Shown here: in pieces, positions 21,773-32,713 of the stretch
Layout of the letters: the number at the start of each line of letters is the position of its first letter
Numbering within the stretch: the stretch's first letter is position 1
Assembly (NCBI RefSeq): GCF_000260135.1
Contig: NZ_JH651384.1
Span: 3,376,001-3,440,000, forward strand
Source: Thiothrix nivea DSM 5205
Lineage (GTDB): Bacteria; Pseudomonadota; Gammaproteobacteria; Thiotrichales; Thiotrichaceae
Length of the DNA stretch: 64,000 nt
Direction of reading: 5' to 3'
The notes under the pieces: generated by a model
The model's input: the letters and a program-made list of their open reading frames with translations, nothing else
Told to the model about the DNA's origin: nothing
Database searches by the model: none
Translations under genes and position numbers: made by a program

Positions 21773-23122
21773 ATGGCAACGCATACTGACAACTGGAAAA
21801 CGCTGATCGTCGGCCTCGGCCAGACGGGGCTTTCGGTTGCGCGCCACCTGCATCGGCAGGGCGTGGCGTTCGCCGTTGTTGACAGCCGCACAAACCCGCC
21901 GGGCAAGGATGAATTGCTCAACCAGTTCCCGGCCACGCCTTACCACTTTGGTGAATTTGCTGCCGCAGCGGAACTGTTTGCCCAGGCGCAAACCCTGGTT
22001 GTCAGCCCCGGCATCGCCATTGCGACCCCTGAAATCCGTGCTGCGGGCGAACGTGGTGCGGAACTCATTGGCGATATCGAGTTGTTCGTGCGCGCAGCCA
22101 AAGCACCCATCGTGGCGATTACCGGTTCCAACGGCAAAAGCAGCGTCACCACGCTGGTCGACCTGATGGCACAAAAAGCCGGGATACAGTCTTACGCAGG
22201 CGGTAATCTTGGTTATGCCGCGCTGGATTTGCTGGAACAACCCGTGCCCGGCTTGTACGTGATGGAGCTTTCCAGCTTCCAGTTGGAAACCACACATTCC
22301 CTGCAGGCGGTTGCTGCTGTTGTTTTGAATGTCAGTGAAGATCACATGGATCGTTACCCCAGCTTCACAGATTATGCATTAGCCAAGCAAGTTGTGTACC
22401 AACACTGCGGATGTGCGGTAGTAAACCGTGATGATTCGGTGGTTATTAATTTGCCGCATGGTGCTACTTATAACAACAGCGTCAGTTTTGGCTTGGATGA
22501 GCCTGCCGCAGGCCAATACGGGATCCGTGAGCATGACGGCAAACAGTGGTTGGCCAAAGGCGAAACCCTGCTGCTGGCTGTCGATGCAATGAAACTGCCC
22601 GGCGCGCACAACCACGCCAATGCACTGGCATCACTGGCGTTGGGTGAGGCAGCCGGTATCCCGCTGGCAGGAATGTTGGCTGCCCTGTGCGAATTCACTG
22701 GCTTGCCACACCGTACCCAGTGGGTGCGCGAGCGCAATGGTGTGAACTGGTACAACGACTCCAAGGGAACCAATGTCGGCGCGACGCTGGCGGCACTGGC
22801 CGGCCTGCCCAATAAAACCGTGTTGATTGCAGGCGGGCAGGGCAAGGGGGCGGATTTTTCCCCGCTACGCCCTGTGGCTGCCGACAAGGCCCGCGCGTTG
22901 ATCCTGATTGGTGAAGACCGCCAGAAAATTGCCGATGTGGTGGAAGGTTATGCTACCTATGTATTCGCCAGCAATATGGATGAGGCCGTGATGATAGCAG
23001 CCGAGCTGGCGCAACCGGGTGACAATGTGTTGCTTTCGCCCGCCTGCGCCAGCTTCGATATGTTTAAAGGTTACACGCACCGTGGCGATGTGTTTAGCGA
23101 AGCCGTCAGGAGGTTGCCATGA
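21773..23122 (+). CDS. murD: UDP-MurNAc-L-alanine:D-glutamate ligase MurD
   Basis: 449 residues. An N-terminal Rossmann-like domain (LIVGLGQTGLSVAR) binds UDP-MurNAc-L-Ala; the ATP loop ITGSNGKSSVTTL is near residue 118, and WYNDSKGTNVGAT marks the C-terminal region. It adds D-glutamate. The gene ends inside the ftsW start (ATGA overlap). Confidence 0.97.
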   Translation: MATHTDNWKTLIVGLGQTGLSVARHLHRQGVAFAVVDSRTNPPGKDELLNQFPATPYHFGEFAAAAELFAQAQTLVVSPGIAIATPEIRAAGERGAELIGDIELFVRAAKAPIVAITGSNGKSSVTTLVDLMAQKAGIQSYAGGNLGYAALDLLEQPVPGLYVMELSSFQLETTHSLQAVAAVVLNVSEDHMDRYPSFTDYALAKQVVYQHCGCAVVNRDDSVVINLPHGATYNNSVSFGLDEPAAGQYGIREHDGKQWLAKGETLLLAVDAMKLPGAHNHANALASLALGEAAGIPLAGMLAALCEFTGLPHRTQWVRERNGVNWYNDSKGTNVGATLAALAGLPNKTVLIAGGQGKGADFSPLRPVAADKARALILIGEDRQKIADVVEGYATYVFASNMDEAVMIAAELAQPGDNVLLSPACASFDMFKGYTHRGDVFSEAVRRLP

Positions 23123-24354
23123 TTACCCTGCCGTCCATGCAAGCTGAAATGCCCGCTTCCAGCCCGTGGGGGCCGTACATCGACCGTGACCTACTGGTCG
23201 CGCTGCTGGCGCTTATCGGTATTGGCATCGTCATGCTGGCTTCGGCTTCCATGTGGGTGGCGGAAAAGCAGTACGAAGACCCTTATTTCTATTTGCAGCG
23301 CCAATCCATTTATTTGCTGCTGGGACTGGTGGTGGCTGTGGTCATGTACCAGATTCGGGTGGATTTCTGGCAGCAACTGGGTGTGCGCCTGCTGCCGATT
23401 GTGCTGGCCTTGCTGGTGTTGGTACTGATTCCGGGTATTGGCAAGGAAGTGAATGGTAGCCGCCGTTGGCTGAGCTTTGGTTTCATGTCCGTACAGGTGT
23501 CTGAAATGGCCAAGTTGATCATGTTGATGTACCTCTCGGGCTACCTGATCCGGCATGGCAAGAATCTGGCGGATTCGCCGTCCTATCAACCTTTGCTGAT
23601 CCCGCTGGTTGTGTTGGGCATAACCGGTGGGTTGCTGTTGTTGGAACCGGATTTCGGTTCCACTATCGTCATTTTCGTGACCGGTCTGGCTTTGTTGTTC
23701 TTGGGTGGGGTTTCCCTGAAACGGCTGGCCATTTTGCTGGGTGGTGCGTTACTGGTGATGATACCGGTTTCCATGATGGGTTATCGCAGCGCACGTTGGG
23801 ATGCGTTGATGAATCCCTGGGCGCATGAGGCTGACAAAGGCTACCAAACCGTCCACGCCCTGATGGCGATTGGTGATGGCGGCTGGTTTGGCAATGGCCT
23901 GGGTGGAGGCATCCAGAAGCTGTTTTACCTGCCTGAAGCCCACAACGATTTCATTTTCTCGATCCTGGCGGAAGAGTTCGGCTTCATTGGTATGTTGCTG
24001 GTGCTGGCGCTTTATGGCTGGCTGGTGGTGCGTGCGTTCGTGATTGGTTTTCAGGCAGACAAGGTGGGCAAACATTTTGGCGCTTATGTCGCGTATGGCA
24101 TCGGTTTCTGGATGGGGTTCCAGGTGATCTTGCACATCGGCGTTAATCTGGCGGTGTTGCCGCCCAAGGGTCTGACCCTGCCACTGATGAGCTACGGCGG
24201 CAGTAGCCTGATGGTAACGCTGGCGGCTATGGCGTTGTTGATGCGGGTGTACCGTGAAACCCAGTTCGCCTTGTTGGGGCTGCCCGAGCGCCATGCAGTG
24301 GGCGTGCAGACATCCCGCCCCCGTCCGGTGAGGAGGAGGGCTGCCCGTGGCTAA
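23119..24354 (+). CDS. ftsW: Septal peptidoglycan glycosyltransferase FtsW
   Basis: 411 residues, a SEDS protein with ten predicted transmembrane helices. It contains NGSRRWLSFG, LEPDFGSTIVI, EAHNDFIFSILAEEFG and LPLMSYGGSSLM, all conserved in FtsW/RodA. It polymerises lipid II at the septum with FtsI. The C-terminal tail is Arg-rich. It overlaps murG by eight bases. Confidence 0.97.
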   Translation: MITLPSMQAEMPASSPWGPYIDRDLLVALLALIGIGIVMLASASMWVAEKQYEDPYFYLQRQSIYLLLGLVVAVVMYQIRVDFWQQLGVRLLPIVLALLVLVLIPGIGKEVNGSRRWLSFGFMSVQVSEMAKLIMLMYLSGYLIRHGKNLADSPSYQPLLIPLVVLGITGGLLLLEPDFGSTIVIFVTGLALLFLGGVSLKRLAILLGGALLVMIPVSMMGYRSARWDALMNPWAHEADKGYQTVHALMAIGDGGWFGNGLGGGIQKLFYLPEAHNDFIFSILAEEFGFIGMLLVLALYGWLVVRAFVIGFQADKVGKHFGAYVAYGIGFWMGFQVILHIGVNLAVLPPKGLTLPLMSYGGSSLMVTLAAMALLMRVYRETQFALLGLPERHAVGVQTSRPRPVRRRAARG

Positions 24355-25471
24355 GCAGGCACAACGTCCTATCATGATCACGGCAGGCGGCACTGGCGGG
24401 CATGTTTACCCCGGTTTGGCTGTTGCCCGCGCCCTGATTGCGCAAGGCATCCCGGTGGTATGGATGGGTACGCGCAAGGGGCTGGAAGCACGCGTTATCC
24501 CCGCAGCCGGTATCGAAATGGCGTGGTTGGATGTAAGTGGCCTGCGCGGCAAGGGTTGGCAAACCATCGTCATGGCACCAGTCAACCTGATCCGCGCGCT
24601 GGTGCAATCCGTTGGTATCATGCTGCGCCACCAACCGGCGGCGGTGTTGGGTATGGGCGGTTTCGTCGCAGGCCCTGGCGGGCTGGTGGCGGCGCTAATG
24701 GGCAAGCCGGTGGTGATCCATGAACAGAACGCGGTTGCTGGTTTGACCAACAAGCTGTTGTCGAAAGTCAGCCGCCGGGTACTGGAAGGTTTTCCCAATA
24801 CCTTCGTCAGCAGTAGCAAGGTGATGGCGACTGGCAATCCGGTACGGCAGGATATTGCCAGCCTGCCTGCGCCAGAAGAACGACTGGCGGCGAGCACGGA
24901 TGAGCCGGTACATGTGCTGGTGGTTGGTGGTAGTCTGGGCGCGCAGGCGCTCAACCAGATGGTTCCGCAAGCACTGGCGCAACTGGATGCTTCTATCCGC
25001 CCGCTGGTGCGGCATCAGGCCGGGGTGAAAAACATTGATGACGCCCGCAATCAGTACGTCGCTGTGGGTGTTGATGCCGAGGTCTCGCCCTTTATTGAAA
25101 ACATGGCGGAGGCTTACGCCTGGGCGGATCTGGTGATCTGCCGTTCCGGCGCGTTGACTATTGCTGAACTGGCGGCGGCAGGCGTGGCGGCTTTATTGGT
25201 GCCGTTCCCTTACGCCGTGGATGACCACCAAACCGCCAATGGCAAATATCTGGCTGACAATGGCGCGGCCCTACTGATCCAGCAGCGCGACCTGACACCG
25301 GAAAAACTGGCGGGTGTACTGAACGGATTGTGTTCTGACCGGGTGAAGCTGCGGCAGATGAGCATGGCTTCGCGTGCACTGGCGAAACCGCAGGCTACCG
25401 CACAAGTGGCCGCTATTTGCGCCGCTTATGCCGGTTATGCATTCGACAACAATAAATCAGGAAAACAATAG
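24347..25471 (+). CDS. murG: UDP-GlcNAc:lipid I transferase MurG
   Basis: 374 residues from GTG 24347 with AGGAGGAGG just upstream. The glycine-rich TAGGTGGHVYPGLAVA N-terminal loop and the C-terminal donor site (CRSGALTIAELAAAG) are classic GT28 features. It makes lipid II on the inner leaflet of the membrane. murC starts on the next base. Confidence 0.97.
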   Translation: MAKQAQRPIMITAGGTGGHVYPGLAVARALIAQGIPVVWMGTRKGLEARVIPAAGIEMAWLDVSGLRGKGWQTIVMAPVNLIRALVQSVGIMLRHQPAAVLGMGGFVAGPGGLVAALMGKPVVIHEQNAVAGLTNKLLSKVSRRVLEGFPNTFVSSSKVMATGNPVRQDIASLPAPEERLAASTDEPVHVLVVGGSLGAQALNQMVPQALAQLDASIRPLVRHQAGVKNIDDARNQYVAVGVDAEVSPFIENMAEAYAWADLVICRSGALTIAELAAAGVAALLVPFPYAVDDHQTANGKYLADNGAALLIQQRDLTPEKLAGVLNGLCSDRVKLRQMSMASRALAKPQATAQVAAICAAYAGYAFDNNKSGKQ

Positions 25472-26908
25472 ATGAAAATCGGAAATGACCAACTCGCCCG
25501 CAAACGCATCAACCGGCTGCATTTCATCGGCATCGGTGGCGCGGGCATGGGCGGAATCGCCGAGGTGGTCGCCAACCTGGGTTACAACGTATCTGGTTCG
25601 GACGTGGCGGAAGGCGCAATGACACGCCGCCTGCAATCGCTGGGTGTGACGGTTTACAAAGGTCACAAAGCCGAACAGGCGGAAGGCGCTGACGTGATCG
25701 TGGTTTCCACTGCGATTGACAACAGCAACCCGGAAATTATCGCCGCGCGCGAGCAACGCATCCCGATTGTACGCCGCGCTGAAATGCTGGCTGAACTGAT
25801 GCGTTTCCGTCAGGGCATTGCGGTTGCCGGTACACATGGCAAGACCACCACCACCAGCCTGACCACCAGCCTGTTGGTTGAAGGCGGGATGGATCCGACC
25901 TACGTCATCGGTGGCAAGCTGAACAGTTCCGCCAGCAATTCCAAGCTCGGTACTGGCGAATATCTGGTGGCGGAGGCGGATGAAAGCGATGCGTCGTTCC
26001 TCTACCTGCAACCCATGATTGCGGTCGTGACCAATATCGACGAAGACCACATGTCCACTTACGGTGGTGACTTCGCCAAACTGAAGCAGACGTTCATCGA
26101 ATTCCTGCATCACCTGCCGTTCTACGGTCTGGCGGTGTTGTGCGTGGATGATGAGTACGTGCGCGAAATCATGCCGGAAGTCAGCCGCCCCACCGTGACT
26201 TACGGCATTGATCAGGAAGCCGACGTGCAAGCGAGTAATGTCCGTTACGACGGTACGCAAAGTCATTTCACGGTGCATTGCGTGAAAGGTGACCGTACAT
26301 TGGATATTACCCTCAACCTGCCGGGCCGCCACAATGTGCTGAATGCGCTGGCCGCTATTGCGATTGCGACTGAGCTGGATGTGCCGGATCAGGCCATCAT
26401 CGACGGGCTGCACAAGTTTGACGGGGTTGGCCGCCGCTTCCAGCAATACGGCGACATTACGTTTGCGGTCGGCAGGAAAGCCACGCTGGTGGATGACTAC
26501 GGCCACCATCCGCGCGAAATGAAGGCCACGCTGGATGCTGTGCGTAACGCCTGGCCGACCCGCCGTCTGGTGCAGGTTTTTCAGCCGCACCGCTATACCC
26601 GCACCCGTGACCTGTTCGAGGATTTCGCGCAAGTGCTGTCGGAAACCGATGTGCTGGTGCTGATGGATGTGTACCCCGCCAGCGAACAGCCGATTCCGGG
26701 CGCTGACGGGCGTGCCTTGGCGCGCGCCATCCGCATCCGTGGCAAGGTTGACCCGATTTTCGTCACGGATGTGGAAGACGTGCCGGGCGTGCTGAAACAC
26801 ATCCTGCAAGACGGCGATATCATCCTGACCCAAGGGGCGGGTAGCGTCGGTGGCTTGGCCGCCAGCTTGCCGGAAAAACTGACAGTGAAACCGGAGGCTG
26901 ATGCATGA
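25472..26908 (+). CDS. murC: UDP-MurNAc:L-alanine ligase MurC
   Basis: 478 residues. It starts with a Rossmann loop ([16 protein letters not shown]), has ATP loop [11 protein letters not shown] near residue 120, and carries [13 protein letters not shown] typical of MurC. It adds L-alanine to UDP-MurNAc, the first amino acid of the stem peptide. No murB lies between murC and ddl. It overlaps ddl by four bases. Confidence 0.97.
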   Translation: MKIGNDQLARKRINRLHFIGIGGAGMGGIAEVVANLGYNVSGSDVAEGAMTRRLQSLGVTVYKGHKAEQAEGADVIVVSTAIDNSNPEIIAAREQRIPIVRRAEMLAELMRFRQGIAVAGTHGKTTTTSLTTSLLVEGGMDPTYVIGGKLNSSASNSKLGTGEYLVAEADESDASFLYLQPMIAVVTNIDEDHMSTYGGDFAKLKQTFIEFLHHLPFYGLAVLCVDDEYVREIMPEVSRPTVTYGIDQEADVQASNVRYDGTQSHFTVHCVKGDRTLDITLNLPGRHNVLNALAAIAIATELDVPDQAIIDGLHKFDGVGRRFQQYGDITFAVGRKATLVDDYGHHPREMKATLDAVRNAWPTRRLVQVFQPHRYTRTRDLFEDFAQVLSETDVLVLMDVYPASEQPIPGADGRALARAIRIRGKVDPIFVTDVEDVPGVLKHILQDGDIILTQGAGSVGGLAASLPEKLTVKPEADA

Positions 26909-27825
26909 GCCAGAGCATGAAAGACAAGTTCGGCAAAGTGGCAGTCCTATACGGTGGCTGGGCAGCCGAACGCCCGGTTTCCCTGAAAAGTGGCGCAGCC
27001 GTGCTCAAAGGCTTGCAGGAAAGCGGCGTCAATGCCCACGGCATCGACGTTGACCGCAACATCCTCAACACATTGCAGGCTGGCAAGTTTGACCGCGTGT
27101 TCAACATTTTGCATGGTGCAGGTGGCGAAGATGGCGTGTTGCAAGGCGCGCTGGAAATCCTCGGCCTGCCTTATACCGGTTGCGGAGTCATGGCTTCCGC
27201 CATCAGCATGGACAAGCTGATGACCAAACGGGTTTGGGCGGGCGCAGGTTTGCCAACACCCGCTTACTGTGTGCTGACTGCCGATACCGATGTTGCTGCG
27301 GTGGTGGCAGAGCTGGGTTTGCCGCTGATGGTGAAACCGGCCACCGAAGGTTCCAGCATTGGCATGAGCAAGGTGAAAGCCGCTGAGGATCTGGCAGGCG
27401 CTTACCAGAAAGCTGCCGGATGCAGTGCCGTGGTGATCGCCGAGCAATGGATCACGGGCACGGAATATACCGCCGGGATGGTAGCAGGCCAGTCGCTGCC
27501 GTTGATCCGCCTGGAAGTGCCGGGCGAGTTTTACGACTACGAAGCCAAATACGTTTCTGGCGATACCCGCTACCATTGCCCGTGTGGGCTGGATGCGGCG
27601 GAAGAACAGGCCATGCAACAACTGGCCCGGCAGGCATTTGATGCCGTGGGCGGGCGCGGCTGGGGTCGGGTAGACCTGATGCGTGACGGCAATGGCAAGG
27701 CATGGTTGATCGAGGTCAACACCAACCCTGGCATGACAGACCATAGTCTGGTTCCCATGGGTGCGCGCGCCGTGGGCATGGATTTTAACGCGTTGGTAGT
27801 GCGTATTCTGGAGACAACGCTGTAA
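26905..27825 (+). CDS. ddlB: D-alanine--D-alanine ligase
   Basis: 306 residues, an ATP-grasp enzyme. It has [17 protein letters not shown] near the start, [15 protein letters not shown], the [13 protein letters not shown] substrate loop and the C-terminal EVNTNPGMT metal ligands. It supplies D-Ala-D-Ala to MurF. The position between murC and ftsQ supports the DdlB name. It overlaps ftsQ by one base. Confidence 0.96.
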   Translation: MSQSMKDKFGKVAVLYGGWAAERPVSLKSGAAVLKGLQESGVNAHGIDVDRNILNTLQAGKFDRVFNILHGAGGEDGVLQGALEILGLPYTGCGVMASAISMDKLMTKRVWAGAGLPTPAYCVLTADTDVAAVVAELGLPLMVKPATEGSSIGMSKVKAAEDLAGAYQKAAGCSAVVIAEQWITGTEYTAGMVAGQSLPLIRLEVPGEFYDYEAKYVSGDTRYHCPCGLDAAEEQAMQQLARQAFDAVGGRGWGRVDLMRDGNGKAWLIEVNTNPGMTDHSLVPMGARAVGMDFNALVVRILETTL

Positions 27826-28649
27826 TGGCAAAACCACGTCGGCAAACCGTCAAGCGTCCCCGCCCAGGTTTCCAACTGACGCAGATTCCACCGCGTCTGT
27901 TGAAACTGTTCAGCGTGCTGGCGTTGGTGCTGGTATTGCTGGGTGGTGTATTGGGCGCGCGTGCGCTGCTGAATAATCCAGAAAACCTGTCCATTAGTCG
28001 GGTTGATGTTCAAGGCGATATGAAATTTATCAAAGATACTGAATTACAGGAAGTTATTGAAAAATATACTCAGACCAATCTGTATCTTTTGGACACCGAG
28101 GCTTTGGAAGCCGATTTGGAAACCCTGCCATGGGTACGCTCTGTCACTTTGCGGAAAGCATGGCCCGACCAGTTGATCATTATGGTTGAAGAGCAGCATC
28201 CCGTCGCCTTCTGGGGGAAGGAACGTTTGATGAACCAGTATGGTGAACTGTTTGCTGCGGAATTGCCATCCATGCGGGGTATTTTCCCGACACTTTACAG
28301 CCCTGAGGACATAGGCCGTGAGATGGGCGAACGTTACATTCAGGTCAAGGGGTGGTTAAGGGATTTGCCAGTGGAAATTTCGGAACTGACCGAGGACGAA
28401 GGCGGTTCCTGGCGGTTAAAAATCAAGAATGGGCCGGAAGTCTTGATCGGCAGTGAAGACCAGGAGCGCCGGGTGGCAAGGTTCAAAGTGGGTTTTCAGC
28501 GCGAATTGACCAGAAAGCTGGATAATGTGCGCCGGGTAGACTTGCGTTATACCAACGGTTTTGCAGTGGAATGGAAGCAATCCCCAGTAGGCTCAAGGGA
28601 TTCAACGGGCGGAGTCGCAGGAGTGAATGATGTCAAAGAAAGAGCATAA
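27825..28649 (+). CDS. ftsQ: Cell division protein FtsQ
   Basis: 274 residues: a basic cytoplasmic segment, one transmembrane helix (about 26-46) and periplasmic POTRA (ISRVDVQGDMKFI) and beta domains. It links FtsL/FtsB to the early divisome. The end overlaps the start of ftsA by 23 bases. Confidence 0.95.
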   Translation: MAKPRRQTVKRPRPGFQLTQIPPRLLKLFSVLALVLVLLGGVLGARALLNNPENLSISRVDVQGDMKFIKDTELQEVIEKYTQTNLYLLDTEALEADLETLPWVRSVTLRKAWPDQLIIMVEEQHPVAFWGKERLMNQYGELFAAELPSMRGIFPTLYSPEDIGREMGERYIQVKGWLRDLPVEISELTEDEGGSWRLKIKNGPEVLIGSEDQERRVARFKVGFQRELTRKLDNVRRVDLRYTNGFAVEWKQSPVGSRDSTGGVAGVNDVKERA

Positions 28650-29877
28650 CGTGATTGTAGCGTTGGATCTGGGAACCTCAAAGGTGGTTGCTATGGTCGG
28701 CGAGATCAATGACGCCGGGGGACTGGAAATTATCGGTATCGGTTCATACCCATCGCGTGGGATGAAAAAAGGCGTGGTGGTCAATATCGAATCCACCATT
28801 CAGTCCATCCAGAGGGCGGTGGAAGAAGCCGAACTGATGGCGGGCGTACAAATCCGCTCGGTTTACGTTGGTATTGCGGGCAGCCATGTACGCAGCCTCA
28901 ATTCCCATGGCATTGTGGCAATCAAGGACAAGGAAGTGACCGCCAGCGATGTCGAGCGAGTAATGGATGCTGCGCGCGCAGTGGCGATCCCTGCCGACCA
29001 GCGCATCCTGCATGTGTTGCCGCAGGAATATGTGATCGACCAGCAGGAAGGCATCCGCGAGCCGGTGGGCATGTCAGGCGTGCGCCTGGAGGCGCGGGTG
29101 CATCTGGTGACGGCAGCGCATAGCGCGGCGCAAAACCTGGTCAAGTGCGTGGAGCGCTGCGGCTTGCATGTCGAGGACATTATCCTCGAACAGGTTGCCT
29201 CCAGCTACGCGGTGCTGTCGGAAGATGAAAAGGAACTCGGCGTCTGCCTGGTCGACCTGGGTGGCGGTACCAGCGATATTGCGGTGTTCATGAATGGTTC
29301 GATCCATCACACGGCGGTTATCCCCATCGCGGGCGATCAGGTGACTAATGACATTGCCGTAGCGGTCAGGACGCCAACCCAGCACGCCGAAGAAATCAAG
29401 ATCAAGTATGGCCGGGCGCTGCGTATGCTTGTCGATGAAGACGAGCTGATCGAGGTGCCGGGCGTCGGGGAGAGGGAACCACGCAGCCTGTCGGTGCAGA
29501 CCCTCGCGTCGGTGATCGAACCCCGCTATGAAGAACTGTTTTCACTCGTCCTTCAGGAACTGCGCCGCAGCGGTTATGAGGAACGGATTGGTGCAGGTAT
29601 CGTGCTGACTGGCGGCTCATCCAAAATGAGGGGTGTGCGCGAGTTGGCTGAGGAGGTGTTCCACATGCCGGTACGTATCGGTATGCCGAGGAACATCGGT
29701 GGCCTGCGCGGTGAAGTCGAAAACCCTATCCATTCCACTGGGGTAGGGTTACTGCTGTACGGGATGGCGCAGCAGGCTTATGGGTTCAAACGCGGATATT
29801 CTTCCACCCCCAGCGTCATGTCAGCGGAAGATAGTTGGTGGGAGCGTTTGAAAAACTGGTTCAACGGAAGTTTTTAA
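28627..29877 (+). CDS. ftsA: Cell division actin-like protein FtsA
   Basis: 416 residues with the actin-fold phosphate loops VALDLGTSKVVAMVGE and VDLGGGTSDIAVF and the adenosine motif LTGGSSKMRG. The C-terminus (SWWERLKNWFNGSF) is the amphipathic membrane-targeting helix that tethers FtsZ. The upstream in-frame Met at 28627 is used; 28630 is an equal alternative. Confidence 0.97.
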   Translation: MMSKKEHNVIVALDLGTSKVVAMVGEINDAGGLEIIGIGSYPSRGMKKGVVVNIESTIQSIQRAVEEAELMAGVQIRSVYVGIAGSHVRSLNSHGIVAIKDKEVTASDVERVMDAARAVAIPADQRILHVLPQEYVIDQQEGIREPVGMSGVRLEARVHLVTAAHSAAQNLVKCVERCGLHVEDIILEQVASSYAVLSEDEKELGVCLVDLGGGTSDIAVFMNGSIHHTAVIPIAGDQVTNDIAVAVRTPTQHAEEIKIKYGRALRMLVDEDELIEVPGVGEREPRSLSVQTLASVIEPRYEELFSLVLQELRRSGYEERIGAGIVLTGGSSKMRGVRELAEEVFHMPVRIGMPRNIGGLRGEVENPIHSTGVGLLLYGMAQQAYGFKRGYSSTPSVMSAEDSWWERLKNWFNGSF

Positions 29878-29895
29878 CAGTCGGAGAGTACGGGC

Positions 29896-31092
29896 ATGTT
29901 TGAATTAATGGATAGTGCAGCCAAAGGTGCTGTAATCAAGGTGATCGGTGTCGGTGGTGGTGGTGGCAATGCCGTCAAGCACATGGCGACATCCGGTATT
30001 GAAGGCGTTGACTATATCTGCGCCAATACGGACGCCCAGGCCCTGCAAGGCATGGGTATCAAAAGCATTTTGCAGTTGGGTGCATCCCTGACCAAGGGTT
30101 TGGGTGCAGGCGCGAAACCTGACATCGGGCGCGAAGCCGCCCTGGAAGATCGTGACCGCATCCGTGAACTGATCAGCGGCACAGACATGCTGTTCATCAC
30201 GGCGGGTATGGGTGGCGGCACTGGCACAGGTGCAGCCCCGGTCATTGCGGAAATCGCCCGTGATATGGGCATCCTGACCGTAGCGGTCGTGACCCGCCCC
30301 TTCATGCTGGAGGGGATGCGCCGCAAACAATCGGCTGATTACGGCATTACCGAACTGGCCAAGTATGTTGATTCCCTGATCACCATTCCCAACCAGAAAC
30401 TGCTGACCTCACTGGGTAAGAATGTTTCCATGCAGTCAGCATTTGCGGCGGCCAACGATGTTCTGCTGAATGCAGTGCAGGGCATTTCAGAACTGATCAC
30501 CAGCCCTGGCCTGATCAACGTGGACTTTGCCGACGTGAAAGCCGTCATGTCCGGTGGTGGTGTCACCATGATGGGGACTGGCGAGTCGCAGGGTGAAGAC
30601 CGTGCTTCCAAAGCCGCTAACATGGCCATTTCCAGCCCGCTGCTGGAAGACATCCGTCTGGATGGCTCGCTGGGTATCTTGGTCAGCATTAGTGGTGGCA
30701 TGGATATGACCATGCACGAGTTCGAGGAAGTTGGTGCTGTGATCAGCCAGTTTGCTGCCGATGAAGCCAATGTCATCATCGGTACGACCATGGATGAAAC
30801 CCTGGGTGACAGGATCCGGGTGACTATCGTCGCTACCGGCCTGGAAGAAACCGGAGTAACCGTTGCGGCTGCAAAGCCATCATTGTCCGTTGTGGGGCAG
30901 CAGCAGGCTCGTGCTAAGCAAGTGAGCGTCGATGAGCAGCGCAGCCGTCGTGTGCGTGATTTGCCACCGGTTGAGCTGGCGCGGGATGTCCCGGGTGTGA
31001 AGAGTTTTGGCCGGGATACCGCTGCATACGGTACCCGTGGTACCGAAAGTAGCCTGGATATTCCGGCATTCCTGCGTAAGCAAGCTGACTGA
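29896..31092 (+). CDS. ftsZ: Cell division GTPase FtsZ
   Basis: 398 residues. The tubulin signature [14 protein letters not shown], the N-terminal [13 protein letters not shown] loop and the synergy-loop region are intact. The conserved C-terminal peptide [10 protein letters not shown], which binds FtsA and ZipA, is present. It is preceded by GGAG (29882-29885). A perfect hairpin follows, marking the end of the dcw unit. Confidence 0.98.
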   Translation: MFELMDSAAKGAVIKVIGVGGGGGNAVKHMATSGIEGVDYICANTDAQALQGMGIKSILQLGASLTKGLGAGAKPDIGREAALEDRDRIRELISGTDMLFITAGMGGGTGTGAAPVIAEIARDMGILTVAVVTRPFMLEGMRRKQSADYGITELAKYVDSLITIPNQKLLTSLGKNVSMQSAFAAANDVLLNAVQGISELITSPGLINVDFADVKAVMSGGGVTMMGTGESQGEDRASKAANMAISSPLLEDIRLDGSLGILVSISGGMDMTMHEFEEVGAVISQFAADEANVIIGTTMDETLGDRIRVTIVATGLEETGVTVAAAKPSLSVVGQQQARAKQVSVDEQRSRRVRDLPPVELARDVPGVKSFGRDTAAYGTRGTESSLDIPAFLRKQAD

Positions 31093-31131
31093 AGCCAGCC
31101 GATTGTTGTGTTAATGACCGATATGCCCGTT

Positions 31132-31165
31132 ATGGCATTGGGGTGTGTTCCCCAATGCCATTTTG
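31132..31165 (+). terminator. Hairpin terminator after ftsZ
   Basis: A perfect 12-bp stem (ATGGCATTGGGG 31132-31143, CCCCAATGCCAT 31150-31161) with a six-base loop is followed by TTTT. The T-tract is short, so termination may be partial and allow some read-through to lpxC. Confidence 0.75.
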
Positions 31166-31282
31166 GCGCTGTAATGTAATTTTTTGGAAAATGTTGAAAC
31201 TTGTTCAGTCTACAACAGCTCAAATTGACTAGAATTTACTTATTCTAAAAAATAACGCGCCAACAACGAAAGGGAGCTTACC

Positions 31283-32200
31283 TTGTTAAGGCAACGGACA
31301 TTAAAAGGGACGGTATCAACGGTTGGTATCGGCCTGCACTCCGGGAAAAAGGTCTCCATGACCTTGCGCCCTGCGCCTTCCAACACTGGCATTGTTTTCC
31401 GCCGTGTCGATATGGAACCGCCTTTGCTGCTGGATCTGCACCCTGAACGGGTGGGCGAAACCATGTTGTGTACCGCCCTGATCGACAAAGAGGCAAAAGT
31501 GGCGACGATTGAGCACCTGCTGTCCGCCTTAGCGGGGCTGGGGATTGATAACCTCTATGTCGACCTTGACGCTGCTGAAATTCCCATCATGGATGGCAGC
31601 GCCGCGCCTTTCCTCTACCTGCTGCTGTCTACTGGTATCGAGGAACTCAAAGCCCCCAAACGTTTCATCCGTATCAAGAAAACCATTGAGGCCGGTAAGG
31701 GCGATGGTTGGGCCAAACTGATGCCCTTTGATGGATTCAAGGCCAGTTTCGAGATTGAATTCAACCATCCAGCTGTCAGTGCCACCGCACAATCACTGGA
31801 AATCGACTTTTCCCGTCAGGCTTACGCCAGCGAGATTGCGCGCGCGCGTACTTTCGGGTTCATGCGTGACGTGGAAATGCTGCGTTCCCGCAACCTGATC
31901 CTGGGTGGGGCATTGGAGAATGCGATTGTGCTGGATGAGTTCCGGGTGTTGAACCAGGACGGTTTGCGCTATGCGGATGAGTTCATCCGTCACAAGATTC
32001 TGGATGCCATTGGCGACCTGTATACGCTGGGGCATGGCATTATTGGTGCTTACCACGGTTACAAATCCGGCCATGCCATCAATAACCTGCTGGCCCGTGC
32101 TTTGTTGCAACAACAGGATGCTTGGGAAATGGTCAGTCTGGATGAGCGGCAGAAAGGTCAGGTCATTTTCGTCGACAATTATGTTTTTGCTGGCATCTAG
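31283..32200 (+). CDS. lpxC: UDP-3-O-acyl-N-acetylglucosamine deacetylase LpxC
   Basis: 305 residues from TTG 31283, with AGGGAG upstream (31271-31276); [20 protein letters not shown] is the standard N-terminus, so the rare TTG start is credible. Zinc ligands are seen in [10 protein letters not shown] (near residue 78) and [10 protein letters not shown] (near 237-241). It catalyses the committed step of lipid A synthesis, so the host has LPS. It converges on dciA, the two stops sharing CTAG at 32197-32200. Confidence 0.96.
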   Translation: MLRQRTLKGTVSTVGIGLHSGKKVSMTLRPAPSNTGIVFRRVDMEPPLLLDLHPERVGETMLCTALIDKEAKVATIEHLLSALAGLGIDNLYVDLDAAEIPIMDGSAAPFLYLLLSTGIEELKAPKRFIRIKKTIEAGKGDGWAKLMPFDGFKASFEIEFNHPAVSATAQSLEIDFSRQAYASEIARARTFGFMRDVEMLRSRNLILGGALENAIVLDEFRVLNQDGLRYADEFIRHKILDAIGDLYTLGHGIIGAYHGYKSGHAINNLLARALLQQQDAWEMVSLDERQKGQVIFVDNYVFAGI

Positions 32201-32616
32201 GCCAAGGGGCGGCTGGCTGTTGCCGCCAGCCGCTTGAGTGCATCCTGAAGTTCTTTATCATTAATGCCTTGGGCGATACTTTGCAAAGTGTTTGCAGTAG
32301 CGTCTGAAAGCCTGTAATCGCCTGTTTTTTGCTCATAGCTTGCAAGAGGCAAGCCGATCACCTTAATATCAACGCTGCGAATGTTAGTGTTTAAGCATGT
32401 GCTTAAATATTTACGTAACAGGTGCTGCTGGAAGCGGGCTTGTGTCGCCAAGTGAGGGTCATCGGTCAGTAGTGTCACGCGCTGGTTTTTTAATAAAGGC
32501 CAGAAGCGGTTTTCAACAGGAATAGAAAAAAAGTGAGCAATTATTTCAGTCAGTTCATCCAGTTGATGGAGTTTTGCGTTAATGCCTTCGTCAAGCAACT
32601 GATTAATTTTTTTCAT
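32197..32616 (-). CDS. dciA: DUF721 protein, DciA-type replicative helicase loader
   Basis: 139 residues from ATG 32616, preceded by GGGGGGAGGAGT; the frame stays open to 32676 but the later start fits. The core resembles DUF721 ([23 protein letters not shown]). In Pseudomonas-type genomes the gene between lpxC and the M23/secA pair encodes DciA, which loads DnaB. The assignment rests on that synteny and weak similarity. Divergent from the M23 peptidase gene. Confidence 0.7.
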   Translation of the reverse strand: MKKINQLLDEGINAKLHQLDELTEIIAHFFSIPVENRFWPLLKNQRVTLLTDDPHLATQARFQQHLLRKYLSTCLNTNIRSVDIKVIGLPLASYEQKTGDYRLSDATANTLQSIAQGINDKELQDALKRLAATASRPLA

Positions 32617-32713
32617 AATCCGACTCCTCCCCCCCAGGCCGCTACTCCTGCTACCATTAGAGTCCCATGATCGCATTTTTTGAACTCATAAGGAATCTGA
32701 GAGATTTACTATC

